Assembly: GCA_033026295.1 (NCBI GenBank)
Contig: CM065184.1
Span: 14,325,501-14,389,500 of the forward strand
Length of the DNA: 64,000 nucleotides
Source of the DNA: Channa striata
Taxonomy: Eukaryota > Chordata > Actinopteri > Anabantiformes > Channidae
Reading direction: 5' to 3'
Within the stretch, counting starts at the first letter, position 1; each line of letters starts with the position of its first letter. Under the pieces are notes generated by a model. It was not told the origin of the DNA and made no database searches. It saw only the letters and a list, made by a program, of their open reading frames with translations. This document shows positions 1 to 13,140 of this stretch, one piece after another. The position numbers and the translations under genes are program-made.

Positions 1-1550
1 GGGGGGGGGAGCAAATGAGGAATTTCAGTTGTCTTTGTGGCGAGGCTTGCTAGCCTGTCTGCTCCCCCTTTCTCTCTGTACGTACTGTATCTCTCTCTGG
101 TCTCTCTGCCACCTGGAGCTCACTAGGCTACAGTCTGCCACAGGATCATGTGACACAAACCACAACCCCGCCTTTATCCTTTTATATCAGCCTCACCCAC
201 TCTCTCTGAGTCCTTTTTTTTTCCTGTAACACACGCTACTTTCTGTCACTCTCTCTTCTATCTCCTCCACCCACCCTAGCTTGCTCTCTTTCTTTCCTTT
301 TGCCTCTCCTCTTTGCAGTCCTCCCAAATACTCTCTTATCCGATTTGGCAAGCCTCTGACCAGCCCCTTCTATCCCATCCCTCCCTCCACAGTAGAGCAT
401 CCACTTCAGCATTATTAAAATAAATATATATATATATTTAAAAAAAAAAGCATACCACAGAGTTTAGCTATGTTCAACACAAAGAAAAACACAAACACCC
501 TCAGGAGCAGCATGAGAGAATGTAAAATATTTAACTCACTGAGGACTAACACTGAAACCTACATCTCACTGGAAATCGACAGAAAAGGTCAATGATTAAA
601 GTTTAAACATCTGTTTTGTTCTGTGTGTGAATGCCCACATCTCTCAATTTCAAATCCCATGTAGGCGGCTGCAGTATTACTCTTGGCATATTGTCGTATT
701 ACCCTGTTTAAGTTGCTGCCTTTTTGGACCGAGCCTAAAATATGTGAGCGAGATGACTCTTTGGAAAGCAGAGATAAAGGCGTTCTTTCTCCGTGACATT
801 ATGAGCAGTGTGTGGGTGCATGGTGGCAAAGCAGGGACAAAAGGCCTGGTTGTTGTGCATGGGCCATGGGCTGAGAGCATCTCAGTTAGCGCCTGCATCT
901 ACAACAGTCATCCTATTTGACACGCAAGAACAAGAAAGGAGCAACACCGTCAGAGGCGACTGTGAACACTATACAAACATCGAATGTCATATAGGAGTAA
1001 CAGACATAGAGTTGAATGATCTTGTGAACAGGGTGGGTGGGTTTATTTCATTGGCAGGTAAAATGATGGCCTCATTTTCTGGTTGTACTGGAAAAATAGG
1101 CACAGCAGCTTTAGCAAAACCAGTTCTAAGTTTTAAATACGGATATTTGAGAGATTTGTAGAACTAATGGCAACATATAGTAAATCAAATTTCTTTTTAT
1201 ATAAACATAAAATCATTAAAAACAGTTGGATCACTTGAGTTATTTTCAGAAGGATTGAGACCATTTCTGAGCATGACCACTTAAAGTGGTTATATGAATA
1301 GCTGGAAGTATCTTTTACATTTCAAAACAAAAAAAATTACAACGTAAAAACATTATGAAAGGAGCTGATGAACTTTCAGAGAGTTCTCTAAGCTTTATAG
1401 CAAGTTTCAGCTGATCATTTTATGTCCCGCTTGCAAATTTTATAGTTTTGGTTCACTGTCATCGGTTTGTGGCGAAAAAGCTCTAAAAATCTTTGCTCAG
1501 AGGTTTACTTTCTGCACAGCCTGGCAGGACTTTTGGGCTAACAATCATAT
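1..1550. other. Non-coding stretch, no gene recognised
   Basis: Starts with a G run and a pyrimidine-rich, CT-repetitive segment (about 40-400), followed by AT-rich sequence with a short TA repeat near 420-440. The reading frames here are short, have skewed composition and resemble no family I know. It could be an intron of a minus-strand gene whose first exon may be at 4062-4240, but no further exon of such a gene was recognised. Confidence 0.5.
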
Positions 1551-1556
1551 TGATAT

Positions 1557-2310
1557 TTGGAAATTAAAGTGCAGCCCTATGTGGACATGGGACAAAGCTC
1601 CAGAAGAACAACCATTACTTCAGCCCTCCACGAATCGGGCCTTCATGGAAGATCGGCTAGACAAACCCCTGTCATTAGTGCAAAAACACATCAAGTCCAC
1701 TTGGGGTTTGCAAAAAAGGGCTCTCAAGACTGTGAGGAACAAACTTCTCTGGTCTCATGAAAGCAAGACTGAACGAAATCCAAGATTTTTTTTTAGCCTC
1801 CATTCTAAATATTGTGGCTGGAGGAAACCAAGCACTGCTCATCACCTGCCCAATACCCTCCCTACAGTGAAGCATGGTGGTGGAAGCATCATGCTGTAGG
1901 GGTGTTTTCAGCAGCAGGAACTAGGAGACTGTTCATGGTTAAAGGGACACTGAATAGAATTACAGAAATGTCCTGAAACGTGTTCCACAGCCCTCAGGAC
2001 TTCAGACTAGGCCGAAAGTTCACCTTCCAACATGATAACAATTCTAAGCACACAGCCAAGACAACACAGGAGTGGCATAGGGAACACTATGTGGATGTCT
2101 TCAAGTGGCCCAGCCAGAGCCCTGACTTGAATCCTATTGAGCATCTCTTTAGAGAGCTGAAAATGACTGTCCACCTATATTCTTCATCTGCCTTGACTAA
2201 GCTTGAGAGGATTTGCAAAAAGAGTGGCAGAAAATCCCCCAATCCGGGTGTTCAAAGTTTACCCCAAAAGACTAAAGGCTGTAAATGCTTCTTTAACAAA
2301 GTACTGAATA
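1557..2310 (+). pseudogene. Decayed Tc1/mariner-type transposase
   Basis: Three frame-shifted segments together read as the middle and C-terminal parts of a Tc1-like transposase. The first has HESGLHGR near 1620-1650, the second has TVKHGGGSIML near 1866-1896, and the third has FRLGRKFTFQHDN, HTAKTTQEW and WPSQSPDLNPIEHL near 1985-2145. The normal WSDE catalytic motif reads WSHES, so the first catalytic Asp is lost. A stop follows GGGSIML, and at least two frameshifts separate the blocks. The N-terminal DNA-binding half is not recognisable. The A/T-rich tail after 2300 resembles the 3' end of fish Tc1 elements, but I could not define terminal inverted repeats. This is an inactive fossil copy. 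Confidence 0.9.
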
Positions 2311-3540
2311 AAGGGTCCAAATACTTTTATACCTGTGATATTTCAGTTTTTCACTTAAAAACTGTAGTATCAACTACAACATAACAAAATTGAAAAAGCT
2401 AATGTTGTATTATATAATAATATATCAGCATACCCTGTGTATTAGTCTAGCTCCAATCCTCTGTTTTACCACTTTAGTGTGCGTCATTATTAGACTTTAT
2501 CATCACATTTTAAAGACTTGTGATTATCAATCCATTCATTATTTTGAGTAAACACCAACATACATGGGCAAACACTGACCAGAAACCTCAAGGTGTTTAT
2601 ATAACAAAATCTCATAGTTTATATTTGAGTTCTAGAAGTAGTATATTTCCATTTCTCAAACCACATTATCATGTTCACAGTGCAAAATACACACAGTGAT
2701 ATTTCAAAAATAGATAATTGGCAGTATACATACAGCAGTATACAGTATAATGTTCTCATTCAGGCTGGGCTCACACTTGGCAGATTACTGAGCAGGGTTT
2801 CCTGTGAAATGCATTTGTAACATAACTAAGTGACAGTGACGAAGAGAAACTAGGAAGTATATAAAAATATAGAAAATTCAAAGCAAGAACGAAAGAATGA
2901 GCTAGTTGAGTCAAACTAAAGTAGATCAGATAACACTGTGGTGCAAGAAGTGCAAGCTGACTTCTCCTTAGGGCAACCATTCCTTCAAAAACTTGAAATT
3001 GTTGGAAGACAATTCTCAGATCTATAACAGTCAAACTATTATGGGTCCTTTGTCTGAGGTTTTCTGTGTTGTAATTTGTAAATTTTGATAAAACCTGACT
3101 TTCTGGTTCATCTCTGATTATTTAAACCACGTAGATCCAAATGATATGGAGTAAAAATTTGGATTCCTGGGGGTTTGAAACACCTGTCAATTTGCCAAGT
3201 TAGCATCCAGCCTTGGCCAGGGAAATCAGTTCACTACAGTTAATTCATGCATTCGGTTTCAGAATGACCTCAAGTAGTCATGGGCTAGAGACAATCTAGT
3301 GAAAGAGATATAGATAAAGTTAATTGGCTCTCTACAGGTCAAAAGTGGGACAGGTCGTTCCAGTTCTCATGCCAAGCCTGGTCAGAGTCTGAGAGCAGGA
3401 CACACTGTAAGGTTAAGACCAGCAGCTTCGTCAGGCTTTGGCCTGTTACTGGGTGAATCAGGGTCCACGCCAATATTTGTGCTTCCTAAGCAGAACAATA
3501 TATTATATTATATTTATATTATTAGCCATTAACATTTGGA
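2311..3540. other. AT-rich non-coding DNA
   Basis: Sequence after the Tc1 remnant. A minus-strand frame at 2771-3034 is open for 87 codons but looks like chance AT-rich sequence with no recognisable domain. I see nothing else that supports a gene. Confidence 0.4.
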
Positions 3541-3599
3541 CAGATGATGACTTGAGTTCCTGCAGGTAACTGTAACAAACCACCTGGCGTACGTGCCTC

Positions 3600-4260
3600 C
3601 ACGCTGAATTTGATCACAAACCGGTGACGTTAGACATCAAGAAGACACAACAGGATGACAACCTTCATACAAGCAGCATCGGCGAGTCTAGCCTGGAGTT
3701 AACTGGGAGATGGCTCGGGTTAGTTAGCCTGCTGCTAGCAACTACAAACGTTACTTCACACGAAAAACTTGTAAAACCATTCACGAAAACATATTACTGG
3801 TTACATATTCATTTCCCACCTGTAACCGCCATTACTGCACGACCGCAGGTTAACAAAAAAGAAACCTTTACTAGTAAACGTTATCTGATGTTCTGGAAAA
3901 AGAGTTTGGTCTCAACGTTGAGCGATAACCTGACGTAGCTAACGTTAGCAACTCGTCGTAGCTAGCATGGGACCGTAAAACTAGAAACTTTACCTGAATA
4001 AAACGGCACAGGGACGTCTATTAATTTAACCGCTTGTATTTAATGGTCCGGACCGGCTTACCCGAGTCGTTCTTTCTGTATCAACTGGACTCGGCGGTGC
4101 TGGTATTGCTGGGTCTGTCCTCTCTGCCTTAGCCCATCTCCACTGATCCCGGACAGGGAGAGATCCAACGCTGTTATTGCTAGGGAGTGTAGAACGCAGA
4201 TCGTCTATTGAAAAGACGACCACTATGTTGTTATTATACCCCCGCATCGTTTAGTAGCGA
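3600..4260. promoter_or_regulatory. CpG-bearing promoter-like region
   Basis: This segment is markedly richer in CpG than the DNA on either side and carries repeated AACGTTAGC/TAGCTAAC-type motifs near 3930-3965. The same kind of motif occurs upstream of sf3b5 at about 49270-49500. It ends at a possible minus-strand 5' exon with a strong donor at 4061. The simplest reading is a promoter for a minus-strand gene whose body lies left of the window. The identity of that gene cannot be read here. In humans FUCA2 lies divergently next to PHACTR2, but I see no fuca2 coding sequence. Confidence 0.4.
4062..4240 (-). other. Possible non-coding first exon on the minus strand
   Basis: Read on the minus strand, this GC-balanced block ends in CGACTCGG followed at 4061 by GTAAGC, a near-consensus splice donor. 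It lies inside the CpG-bearing segment. The frame through it does not resemble a known protein, so if it is an exon it is probably 5' UTR. The upstream limit is a guess and no transcript evidence is available. Confidence 0.35.
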
Positions 4261-4687
4261 CACTGTTTATAATTTAAAAAGGTTACGTCTCTCTTGCAGC
4301 TTTATTTATGTGTGTTTTTTTCTCATATTTTTAAAATTTTGTTTTTATTCTTATTCATCTGTTAATAACTTTAAAATGCATGAAACTGCACGAAAACTGC
4401 TAATGTTTTGATTTATATTTTTTTTATTTAACAGCAGACAATAGGCAGAAATTAGTTGAGGTAAACAAGCAATCAGATAGAAAGATTGATGGATAAAATA
4501 AATATATAGAATCATGTTTGGACTATGCAGTGAAGATAATATATAGCATGCATACTTTACAATAGTCCATGACATATGCCCAAAGGCAAGGCAGCATAGC
4601 ACATTACCAGAAAAACTACTTTATCATACTTTGAAATGAATCACAAAACACTGTGAATGAGACATGTTAGCGTACATTCCGTATGGT

Positions 4688-4723
4688 AACCAACCAATCG
4701 GTTAACCAACCAATCGGTTAACC
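4688..4723 (+). promoter_or_regulatory. Tandem 16-mer carrying two CCAAT boxes
   Basis: The 16-base unit AACCAACCAATCGGTT occurs twice in immediate tandem (4688-4703 and 4704-4719), followed by AACC. Each copy contains CCAATCGG, a good NF-Y-type CCAAT box, at 4694 and 4710. The pair lies about 125-150 bases before the ATG at 4843, a usual position for promoter CCAAT boxes. Confidence 0.45.
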
Positions 4724-4842
4724 ACTGAGTTGTCTGGCAAATGTTTGCAAGCTCTTGTGCGCAGAAAAGAGCATCAAAGTGAGAGCTCTTGACTTTTATC
4801 ACCTCTCGGTGTACGGAATGACACACGCACACAGGTGTCAAC

Positions 4843-5052
4843 ATGGAGGCCGAGCGGGGCAGCTGGAAGTCAGTGGTGATTCAGCGACATCTAACGTCGA
4901 AAAGCCGCAGTGTTCTGGGTCGGACTATGTTTGCCAGGATGTTGCAATGCCAGTTTGTTACTGAGTACATTTATTTTGTCATCCATTCATCAAATGAACC
5001 ATTCCTCCAGGCTGCGTATTTTTGGCGAGCTATGAGAAGATCTTCTTATTAA
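4843..5052 (+). CDS. Candidate small ORF or first exon, unidentified
   Basis: A 69-codon frame opens with ATG in a good initiation context (AACATGGAG), downstream of the paired CCAAT boxes. The first part (MEAERGSWKSVVIQRHLTSK) looks like real, balanced coding sequence. The last part is more AT-rich and may be intronic read-through. I do not recognise the product and found no convincing splice donor. It could be a small gene, an upstream ORF in a long phactr2 leader, or chance. A pyrimidine-rich TTC tract follows at about 5080-5130. Confidence 0.3.
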   Translation: MEAERGSWKSVVIQRHLTSKSRSVLGRTMFARMLQCQFVTEYIYFVIHSSNEPFLQAAYFWRAMRRSSY

Positions 5053-5550
5053 GAACGTAGGCTGTGCACTAGTGAATGGGCTCTTCTTCCTCTTCTTCTT
5101 CTTCGTCTTTTTCGTCTTCTTCTTTTTTTTTCTTTGAGCTTTGACCTCATGTCCTGCAACGAGATGATTTAATGTTTTTTTTTCTTGTTGACGAACATCC
5201 TCACTTCCTTCACACTGAAGTAAAAATAATTTTATTGAAATGTATTTAAAAACACGTACCTACAGCAGATAGATTATTACAAGCACTAGGCTATTATTAA
5301 GTAGCACATGTATTTTTTTATGCTAGGGGCCCATCCACTCTACAGTGTTTTAGCTTAGCAAGTCATTTAAAAAGGGGGGACGTGCGGCCACTCAGCCATT
5401 TCACAACCTTCGCGTGTCATTAGGAGGAAACCTGTCCATCAGATGCGATGGGCGTTAACAGGAAGCCACGCATGGTGTGTCTGAGAAGAGGAGGGGGAGG
5501 AGGCGCTGCTGATGTTCAAAAAGTTGCTCGTCTTCTCTCTGCCACTTTGA

Positions 5551-5728
5551 ATGTGCGACCGGCCCGTGGGTGAGATGACCGAGGAGACGACCATGGAGGA
5601 CGAGGGGGACACACACGCGGAGCTGCGGCACTTCCCCGCGCTCTGGCCTCTCCCCAGGCTCCGCTCGCACAGTGACTCCTCCGGGTTCCGCTCCAGAGTC
5701 CTGCTCAGGCTGCGGGGAGCCCGCTCAG
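5551..5728 (+). CDS. phactr2: phactr2 alternative first coding exon (1a)
   Basis: The frame begins at ATG 5551, directly preceded by an in-frame TGA, and runs 59 codons to a splice donor (CGCTCAG|GTGGGA) in phase 1. The next phactr2 exon (25409) begins in phase 1, so joining them keeps frame and would give a 675-residue protein. The peptide is acidic at first (residues 8-24) and then basic, with LRSHSDSSGFRSR at 37-49. This resembles the RxRSxSD motifs I recall near the N-termini of PHACTR1 and PHACTR3. The surrounding sequence is GC-rich. Assignment to phactr2 is inferred from phase, motif and position; RNA support is needed because no other exon lies between here and 19213. Confidence 0.6.
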
Positions 5729-8700
5729 GTGGGACACATCTCACTTTCACCACACCCAGGCCAACCACATGCAGCTTTATTCATAGGAGCTATTTTCATG
5801 CCAGATATTATCCGGAAGTTTTAAAAAACTCAGCCGAGACATCACCAGTAGGAAATGGTTTTGGGAGTTCTAGCTACCGGTTGCTCTTTGACAGACAACT
5901 TCAAATGCAATAAAACAGCAATGGCTTCCTGTTTCCCACAGAAAAAGGAAACTCCAGCCACTTTCTCTCTGTCTCGAGGAAGTGCCTGTTTTTTTGCCTT
6001 TTGTAATGTAAATGTTATGCTCATGCTAAATTATTATTTTCCTCCTACTCATAAACAAACAAACAAAAAAAAAGCCCAAATTCACCTTTAATACTGAAGT
6101 CTATATTAGAAATTTATATTTTTGTATAAATGTTTCCCTTTTTATTACAGCAGAAATTTTTATGATCCACCTTGGTGTCACATCACAGGCTGATTGGGGA
6201 TTACCTGTGTGTAATGAAGGTGTGACAAGTAATTATACATTAAATAAACACAGTAATGGAAAGATCCAAGTGCCAAGTTTGTTAACTTCAAAAAGTACAT
6301 CATAAAGAAACCTCCCAAAATATTCACAGTAAGATTATTGAAAGTTAAAAATTTAGCAAGAGGCGTTTTTGATAATATTCACTTTCACCAGCATGTAAAA
6401 ATTGGTTATCACTTTAACAGCAGGGCTGTTCTTTCTGTAAAAAGTATGAGACGGGGAAAGGGAAACTGTTCACAGGTATTGTACGCTCTCTGCCACAGTG
6501 TTAACCAGCTCTGACTGTGTCTTTCTGAAGGCTTCTGTCATTGTCATTCGTTTGTTGCCTGAAGCCTTTAGCTGTTCGGCCTTGACAGACCTACATATTG
6601 TTTCAGTGGTTAGAACCACTTCCTATCCTCACTGTTTTAACCTAGAACTCAGCCTGCAGCAGTGCTTTCCTTCCAGGTAACGTGGTCATTTTTATTATAG
6701 GCAGAATTTTTTTTCCCCAATGGCACTAATGTTCTGAAGTCTACTTACTTTATTATTACTTTTAAAGTCATACTTGAAGTTGCACTTGTTTTGCTACCGC
6801 AACATTTGTCCAGTGTTTAGGGTTGTAATTACAGGAAATGATCATAGAGGAAGCAGTTAGGAAATTAGATTATGCTGTTTATGCTGCTGTAGTTTGGATT
6901 TTAATCTTGATGACTTTAAGTGCAAGAGCCGAAAATCTGACTGCGAACATAACTTTAGGCAGATTTACTCTTCATATTAGGCTGTTGTGCTGAAAACTGA
7001 ACAGTTTATTATTCAAGCAACAGAGGGAGCTAATCCACCTTATTACAGAGCCTGAATACAATGTGCATTGAACAGTCCCGCCACATGTACTGTACATTGG
7101 TTGACAACGGAAGCTTGCATGTTTCATAAATCAAGATGTGACATGAAGATCAAATCTACAAATGACAGAAACAAGACATATTTGATTGCCAAGTAAAAAT
7201 ATTACTGATGAATATTGATAAAATGGTTGAGGTAAGGTATGACTTCTTCAAATAATATAATAATATAAAACTTGAAACAGCCCACAGACACAAGAATGTG
7301 CAACTCAAGAGGAAGGATAAAGAAAACTAAAGCTTTTGGGGATTGTTTGAAACTTCATTTAATCTGAATGGTAATTAAAAATAGTTATCGACCACAACAT
7401 TGCTTTGACTGTTTTAATTTTGTGGTTTACACGGCTCAACATACTCTCTAGACCCCTTCCATTATGGCAGATCAGGGATTGTTATTATATATTTTTTGTG
7501 GACCTAATTTGAAAATATAACAAAGCACAATAATTCAAAGCAATGTGCGTCTGCCTCTGACCTTGTGCGTGTTTTTGAAAAAATGTGTTTGGGATAATAT
7601 GTAGGCTGACATGGTCACTGCTGTCGTAAATAGCATGTTGTCCTCTGAATGGGTGCTGTATCACTCTTGTAATTACACGGGCAGAGAAAGGAAGAAAGAG
7701 CAGATAAAAAGGAAGAAGAGATCAAATAGCAGAAGAGGGTAATAACCAGAGAAGAAAAAATGAAAAGGAAGGTCGAGAAGTAAGAAGAGATATATTAAGA
7801 AAAAAAGAGAACAATGAGGGCCTAAAAGAGGAAAGCAAGTCAAAGAGCAGCAAGTAAAGGATGTAGTTTGATGGAGACAAGGGAAAATTAAAAAAACAGC
7901 AAAGACAGGAGAGGAGACAAAGAAGGATGCAAGGACAGGATGATTAAGGAGGACAAGAGGGCAGATGGAAAAGCTGTAGAAAAGAGGAGAGCAGAGGAGT
8001 GTCAGCTTGCTGGTGTGCTTGACTCCTTGTGGGTTCGCTCCTCAAAATAACACTGATTATAGACCCATTTAGTCTGCAATAACCACTTGTTAAAAATGTG
8101 CTGTAATGCAGAGAACAGCCCCCCCCCGCTGCCCACACACACTCACACAGCTTCTAAAACAGCCACTAACAAACTCAAAAAGCTTTTTCTTCAGTAATTA
8201 TAAAGCCCCTAATTCTTTAACTGTGTTGTGGTTTGGACCCATCACATCGGCAGCAGCTGCTTCAGAAGTATTGGAGATGTAGTTAAGGAGTCTTTGTCGT
8301 GCATTTACATTCTTACAGTTTTGCAGAGACAGTTTGAAACCGCTGAACAGAAACCCAACTGTACAAGCACATTTGTAGCATATTTGCTTTGCCATATCTT
8401 CGAAAACATTTTTAATTTTAAATTCAGCAAAACTACCAAGGCTTTAGATGGCAAGAGATACCTAAACAAAACAGAGAGTCCACAGCCACACTAGCCACCC
8501 TGTAATGTTCAGTGGTTAGACAATAACATCAGTGTACTAACGTGACAGGATGACAATGCCGATATTGTCAAGTCACAAATTTAGTGGGTTGGCAGTTTGG
8601 GCTAATAACACAACTAGATGCAAACTGAAGTTATTACAGTAGATCCTACGGAGAATATGAATGAGTGTACCAGATGTCCATTTCACTCAGACCATCAAAT

Positions 8701-9408
8701 GTGAAGGTCATGGTAGAACTAAAGAAATGGTTAAAAACAGACCAAAGGGAACAGGCTTCTTCCTGTCAGGATCGGAAACGTTTGTGCCAATCTGTCCAGT
8801 ATTTATAGCTTGTGAGATATTTCAGTCTGAACCAAACTGTTGGACATGCTTGCATCCTTACAGCTTTTAAAAACAAGCCTCCCTTTACATTTCAAATCAC
8901 ATTTCCATATGTTACATGTCTCATTATAGTTTACACGCCCACTGATGCTTGAATTGTGCAGAGGTTTTAAAGGTCATCAATGATTGTGCCAATAGGGCCG
9001 ACAGATTAGACAATGAATGCCAGTGTAAAGGGCAGTTTCAAACAAAGTGCTATGTCCTTCGGTTTAGAGGACTTGTTGGTCTGCTGTTGTCTCATTTTAA
9101 AAAATAATGCACCATGGTATTTTACCACAAAAAAACTGCTGATCTGATTTTAATTCAATATCTAGGGTGATTGGAGCTGTGCTGTCCTTTTTAGTTGTCT
9201 AGATTTCCTTCAGTCTCTCGGAACGCACGTATATTTAATGCCTTTGAAAACTTCCGTCGTTATAATCACACTTTCTTTTGTCAATGTGAATGTGTTGTTC
9301 TCACATTCAATGGTGAGAAATGAGGGATAATTGTTTTAAATACCAATTGACCTCATGATGCCTTCATGTTCTTCTATCTACTTTGTTTCTTTTGTGCGTT
9401 ATCATGCA

Positions 9409-9412
<4 letters not shown>

Positions 9413-9449
<37 letters not shown>
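9413..9449. repeat. TG microsatellite
   Basis: Uninterrupted TG dinucleotide run, visible directly. Confidence 0.95.
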
Positions 9450-9452
<3 letters not shown>

Positions 9453-10759
9453 GGTGTTGCTGGAATTGATGAGCCAGTTGTTTTTCTTCTCGCTTGTTGT
9501 GAGCCGTTTCATTGGCCTGCATCAAAAGACAAAGTCGCACTATCTCCATTTCTCTCCCCATCCATCTGTCTATCAGTAACTCTGGGTGGTTACTTATTAA
9601 TCCTTCAACTCAACAATATTTGCTGAAATGTCTCAGCACCAATCACAGGATGTTAACGTTACACTGCAAAGCCTTTAATAATGCTGTGTACATACAGTGG
9701 ATGTGTGTGCGTAATGGAAATTTAATAAACACTCTGAGAAAAGCCAGTGGAACACAGAGACATTAGTGAGAGAAACAACACAAACACAGTTTTAAGCTTT
9801 AAGGTTTGTACACAGTACACAAGTCAAGGAGAGAATTAAAAAACATAGGAGGAGAGTAAAAAAAGATGAAGCATAAGGAAGGTACAATAAGAAATACTGA
9901 CAACAGAAAGACGATGATACAGTATAATAACAGCTGCTCTTTTTTAGCCTCGTGCATATGTGGACATCATGTCCTGCTCTCCATTTATGCTTTGCACAGG
10001 TGGAATGTTAGCAAAGAGATATGTTTAAAAGAAATCAGCAGTTTTGTGAGTGTATTTGAAGCGGACATGCAGTGCCAGTTGATTTGTCTGCTCCTACAGT
10101 AAGACCCCTTTACAGTGGGGTGAAGTGGCTCTTCAAGCTCAAGGGGTAAGATAAAAAGTATCGCCCTTAGGTTAATATTGTCTGGTAGTAAACATTAGTC
10201 ATATTACAGACACACTAAATTAGTGGTGAGACACATGCAGTTATAAGTTATTCTTGCATCACTCAGTGAGAACCAATGAAAGAAAACAATTGGAAAACAA
10301 GGTAAAACTTCAAATTCCACAGTTTGATTTATATATGTAAAAAACTCATGTGCAGTGGGCATCTTAGAATTTCTGTGGACTCCAGGTTAAGAAGCCCCTT
10401 GTGGCCTAGTATCTATAAAGAACAACATATCTTATCTTATCTGTTCTCATTCAACATTCTTTATGCATTTGTCCTTGCAGGTGTGATTCCACATCTGCAT
10501 CCTTATCTCCTATCCTTTACCTTTTCTCTCCTCTCCCCCACTCATTTCTTATGTCACTAAGGGACCTTAGTGAAATAAATGAGTGAGACTGGAGCCAGAC
10601 TCAGTAGCCAGATGAAGGAGGAAAAACTTGACAGACAGGGGGATGGAGATAAATGCAGGACAAGACACAGATTGCCGGGGAGAACGAGGAACTGAGATGG
10701 AAACAAACATTAACATTTAATGCTCTTTATTGGAGCGAGGGAAGGCAGAAGGATGGGGG

Positions 10760-10890
10760 GGGGGAGAGCAGAGCGAAGTAGAGAGAGAGACAGAGAGAGA
10801 CAGAGAGAGAGGGAGGGAGGGGACAGAGTCTAGGAGAAGGAGGGAGACAGTGAGAAAGAGAGGAAGGGGAGTCAGTGGGGGGAGGGAGGG
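10760..10890. repeat. Purine-rich GA/GGGA simple repeat
   Basis: Strand-asymmetric purine tract with GAGA, GGGA and a G run. It explains the proline/serine-rich minus-strand frames at this place. Confidence 0.85.
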
Positions 10891-11699
10891 AGGCAGATAG
10901 GTGGTGTGTCGGGAAGAGGTAAGGATCAACACACACTGCTGATAACATTGCCTGGGTCAAGCCATGGAACATGACGGTGAGATTCCTCCTTATATAATAA
11001 GCTTCACTTTGTCTATGCATGTGTGCTCCACTGTCTCTTCAACTCTCTGTGTCAGAACAGAAGAAACGGTAGAAACAAACAGAGATTCTTTGCGCTACTT
11101 CTTCTCCTCTTCTTATGTCGTCCGAATGTGCTGCTTCAGTTGTCACATGGGACACCGTGAATTGTGTCACACAGGCTGTAAATGTTCAACCTATATAACC
11201 TGAGTTACATGGACTAACCTGAATATAGTCTGCATTTAGTTGGAAGTTATATTTGTAACGACGGCTTTGTTAAACAAATTGCAGAGGGGGTCATAATGTG
11301 TTTCAATGACGGCATAAGTCCGTATCATTGTTTTTCATCGTGAGCTTGTTCGTATGATCGGCTGACAGTTGTCAGAAATCACTTGTCTGTGTGGCTGTTG
11401 TGCATCTGGCAGAGAAAGATATGGCTGGGGCAGGTTTTCTAACAGTGTCTTAAACTAAAATGAATATGCGACAAATATCAATGACAACAACCTAGTCGTG
11501 CATTATGAACAGGAACACTACTTAAAAACACAGGCAACTACACTGTGTGCAATATTAATAAGATGCTAATGCTGCAGCTAGACCACTTAATAACATTAGG
11601 GCTGGCAGTATCGTCGCTTAACCAGGCTTTTGGTGTGCTATGAAGGCCAGTTTTGCCAATGCCACTTCTATTAAAAAAAACAAAGTGTTGGTGTGTGTA

Positions 11700-11927
11700 T
11701 ATACCGCTCATACCATTATGACCACCTGTGCAGTTTAACGCAATCCAATACAGCATCACTGCCACGAAATCTACTTTTACGGGGTAAGAATTTTTCAGTT
11801 TTATGCCTCAAACCATCAGAGAGGTGATAATTCTACTATGTGTTTATTGTTGATTGCAAAGTGGGTAGTGGAGTCTAATGTTTTGGCCACCTTATTAATT
11901 TTAAATATGGTGCCCAAAACATTAGAA
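11700..11927. repeat. Degenerate Tc1-like non-autonomous element
   Basis: It starts with sequence around CATACCATTATGACCACCTG, a motif I recall from the ends of common fish Tc1-like repeats. It ends in a short hairpin in which CTAATGTTTTGGCCACC (from about 11876) is answered by GGTGCCCAAAACATTAG (to about 11926). There is no coding capacity. Family and exact ends are uncertain. Confidence 0.5.
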
Positions 11928-12910
11928 CCATCTTTTCATACATTTGATAGCAGTAACTTTACTCTCAGTATTTCTGACCATTTTTCCCACGTTGAATAAA
12001 ATGACAATGTTGCATTGGTTGGTGTCACCCTCAGCCCCTCTGCTAAGGGAAACAGGCAGGCTATATCGGGCCTGTGTTATCTGACATAGTTTAATTACTG
12101 TTTGCTGAGGTTGTCATAACCTATCACAGTGTTTAATAGGTAAAAAGGCCCCGCTGACAGGAGTTAATAAAGAAAGCCAAATATTATGTTTAGACTCCAT
12201 CTCTTTTTTTTTTTATTATTATTGCCCCAGGTATGATTTAAAGCAAAAAAATGTACTTCATTAAATCCTCCTTTGTTTTGCGTGTCCATTTGTTCTTGTT
12301 GAAAGAGATGTGGCCTGAGAACAATATTGCTGTTGTGACTTTGTGAAGCAGTTTTTTGCAAGGCAAAACAGCATCGGAGCGTGTGCACATACTGTATGCA
12401 GAATGTTTTAAGGCGTGTGTGTCTACAGTGACCTTGAGTGGTTGGACATGATGCTCTCCCATTTAGCTTCTCTGGTCACAGTTGATCGTATTTGTGTCAT
12501 GTTTTATGTCCTTACACAGAATGTTTGAGAGACCGGAGTAATTTACCATAGTATGCTGACAGATTATTCATTAGTATAGTTTAATCAGCAGAAGGTTTTC
12601 ATTGATTCTTTTATTGTTTTCTGTTGATATATTCAGATATTATATAAATCAAATGTTCTTATCTTCATGTAATAGTTCACTGACTATAAATGATCATCTT
12701 GGTCTAGAAACCAATGTGGACAAATACATTATGAAGATTAACACTTTCTTTGGTTGTTTTGTTAAAATCACAATTATTCTGTAAATATGGGCTAAACGTG
12801 CAGCATGCAGAGCTGCTCTCCATGACCTGGTAAAACAGATATCACTTTGTTAGATGATGGTTAAAGCAACCAACATCAATCAGTGTCATGTTGCTTGAAA
12901 GTCAAATCAG

Positions 12911-13140
12911 GTTTTATGTATATAACCCAAAATCACATATTTGCCTCAATACTTTCTGGACTCAGACCCACAGATTTGGTAAGGGGAAAAACTCCCAAAA
13001 TGATATAGAATACTGGGGAAAAAATGGAAGACACGTTAAGTAGCACAGTAGAGGAGGGATCCATCCTCCACATTAGAAGTACATGAAATAGATGTTGTGT
13101 GCACAGAACAGAGCAAAATCAGAATGACAACGTTATTAAT
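12911..13140. repeat. Teleost interspersed repeat
   Basis: The order of blocks (TATAACCCAAAATCACA, ATTTGCCTCAA, GGGAAAAACTCCCAAAA, GGGGAAAAAATGGAAGA, then GATGTTGTGTGCACAGAACA) matches a repeat very abundant in percomorph fish genomes as I remember it. I do not assign a formal family name. The copy is diverged. Confidence 0.6.
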
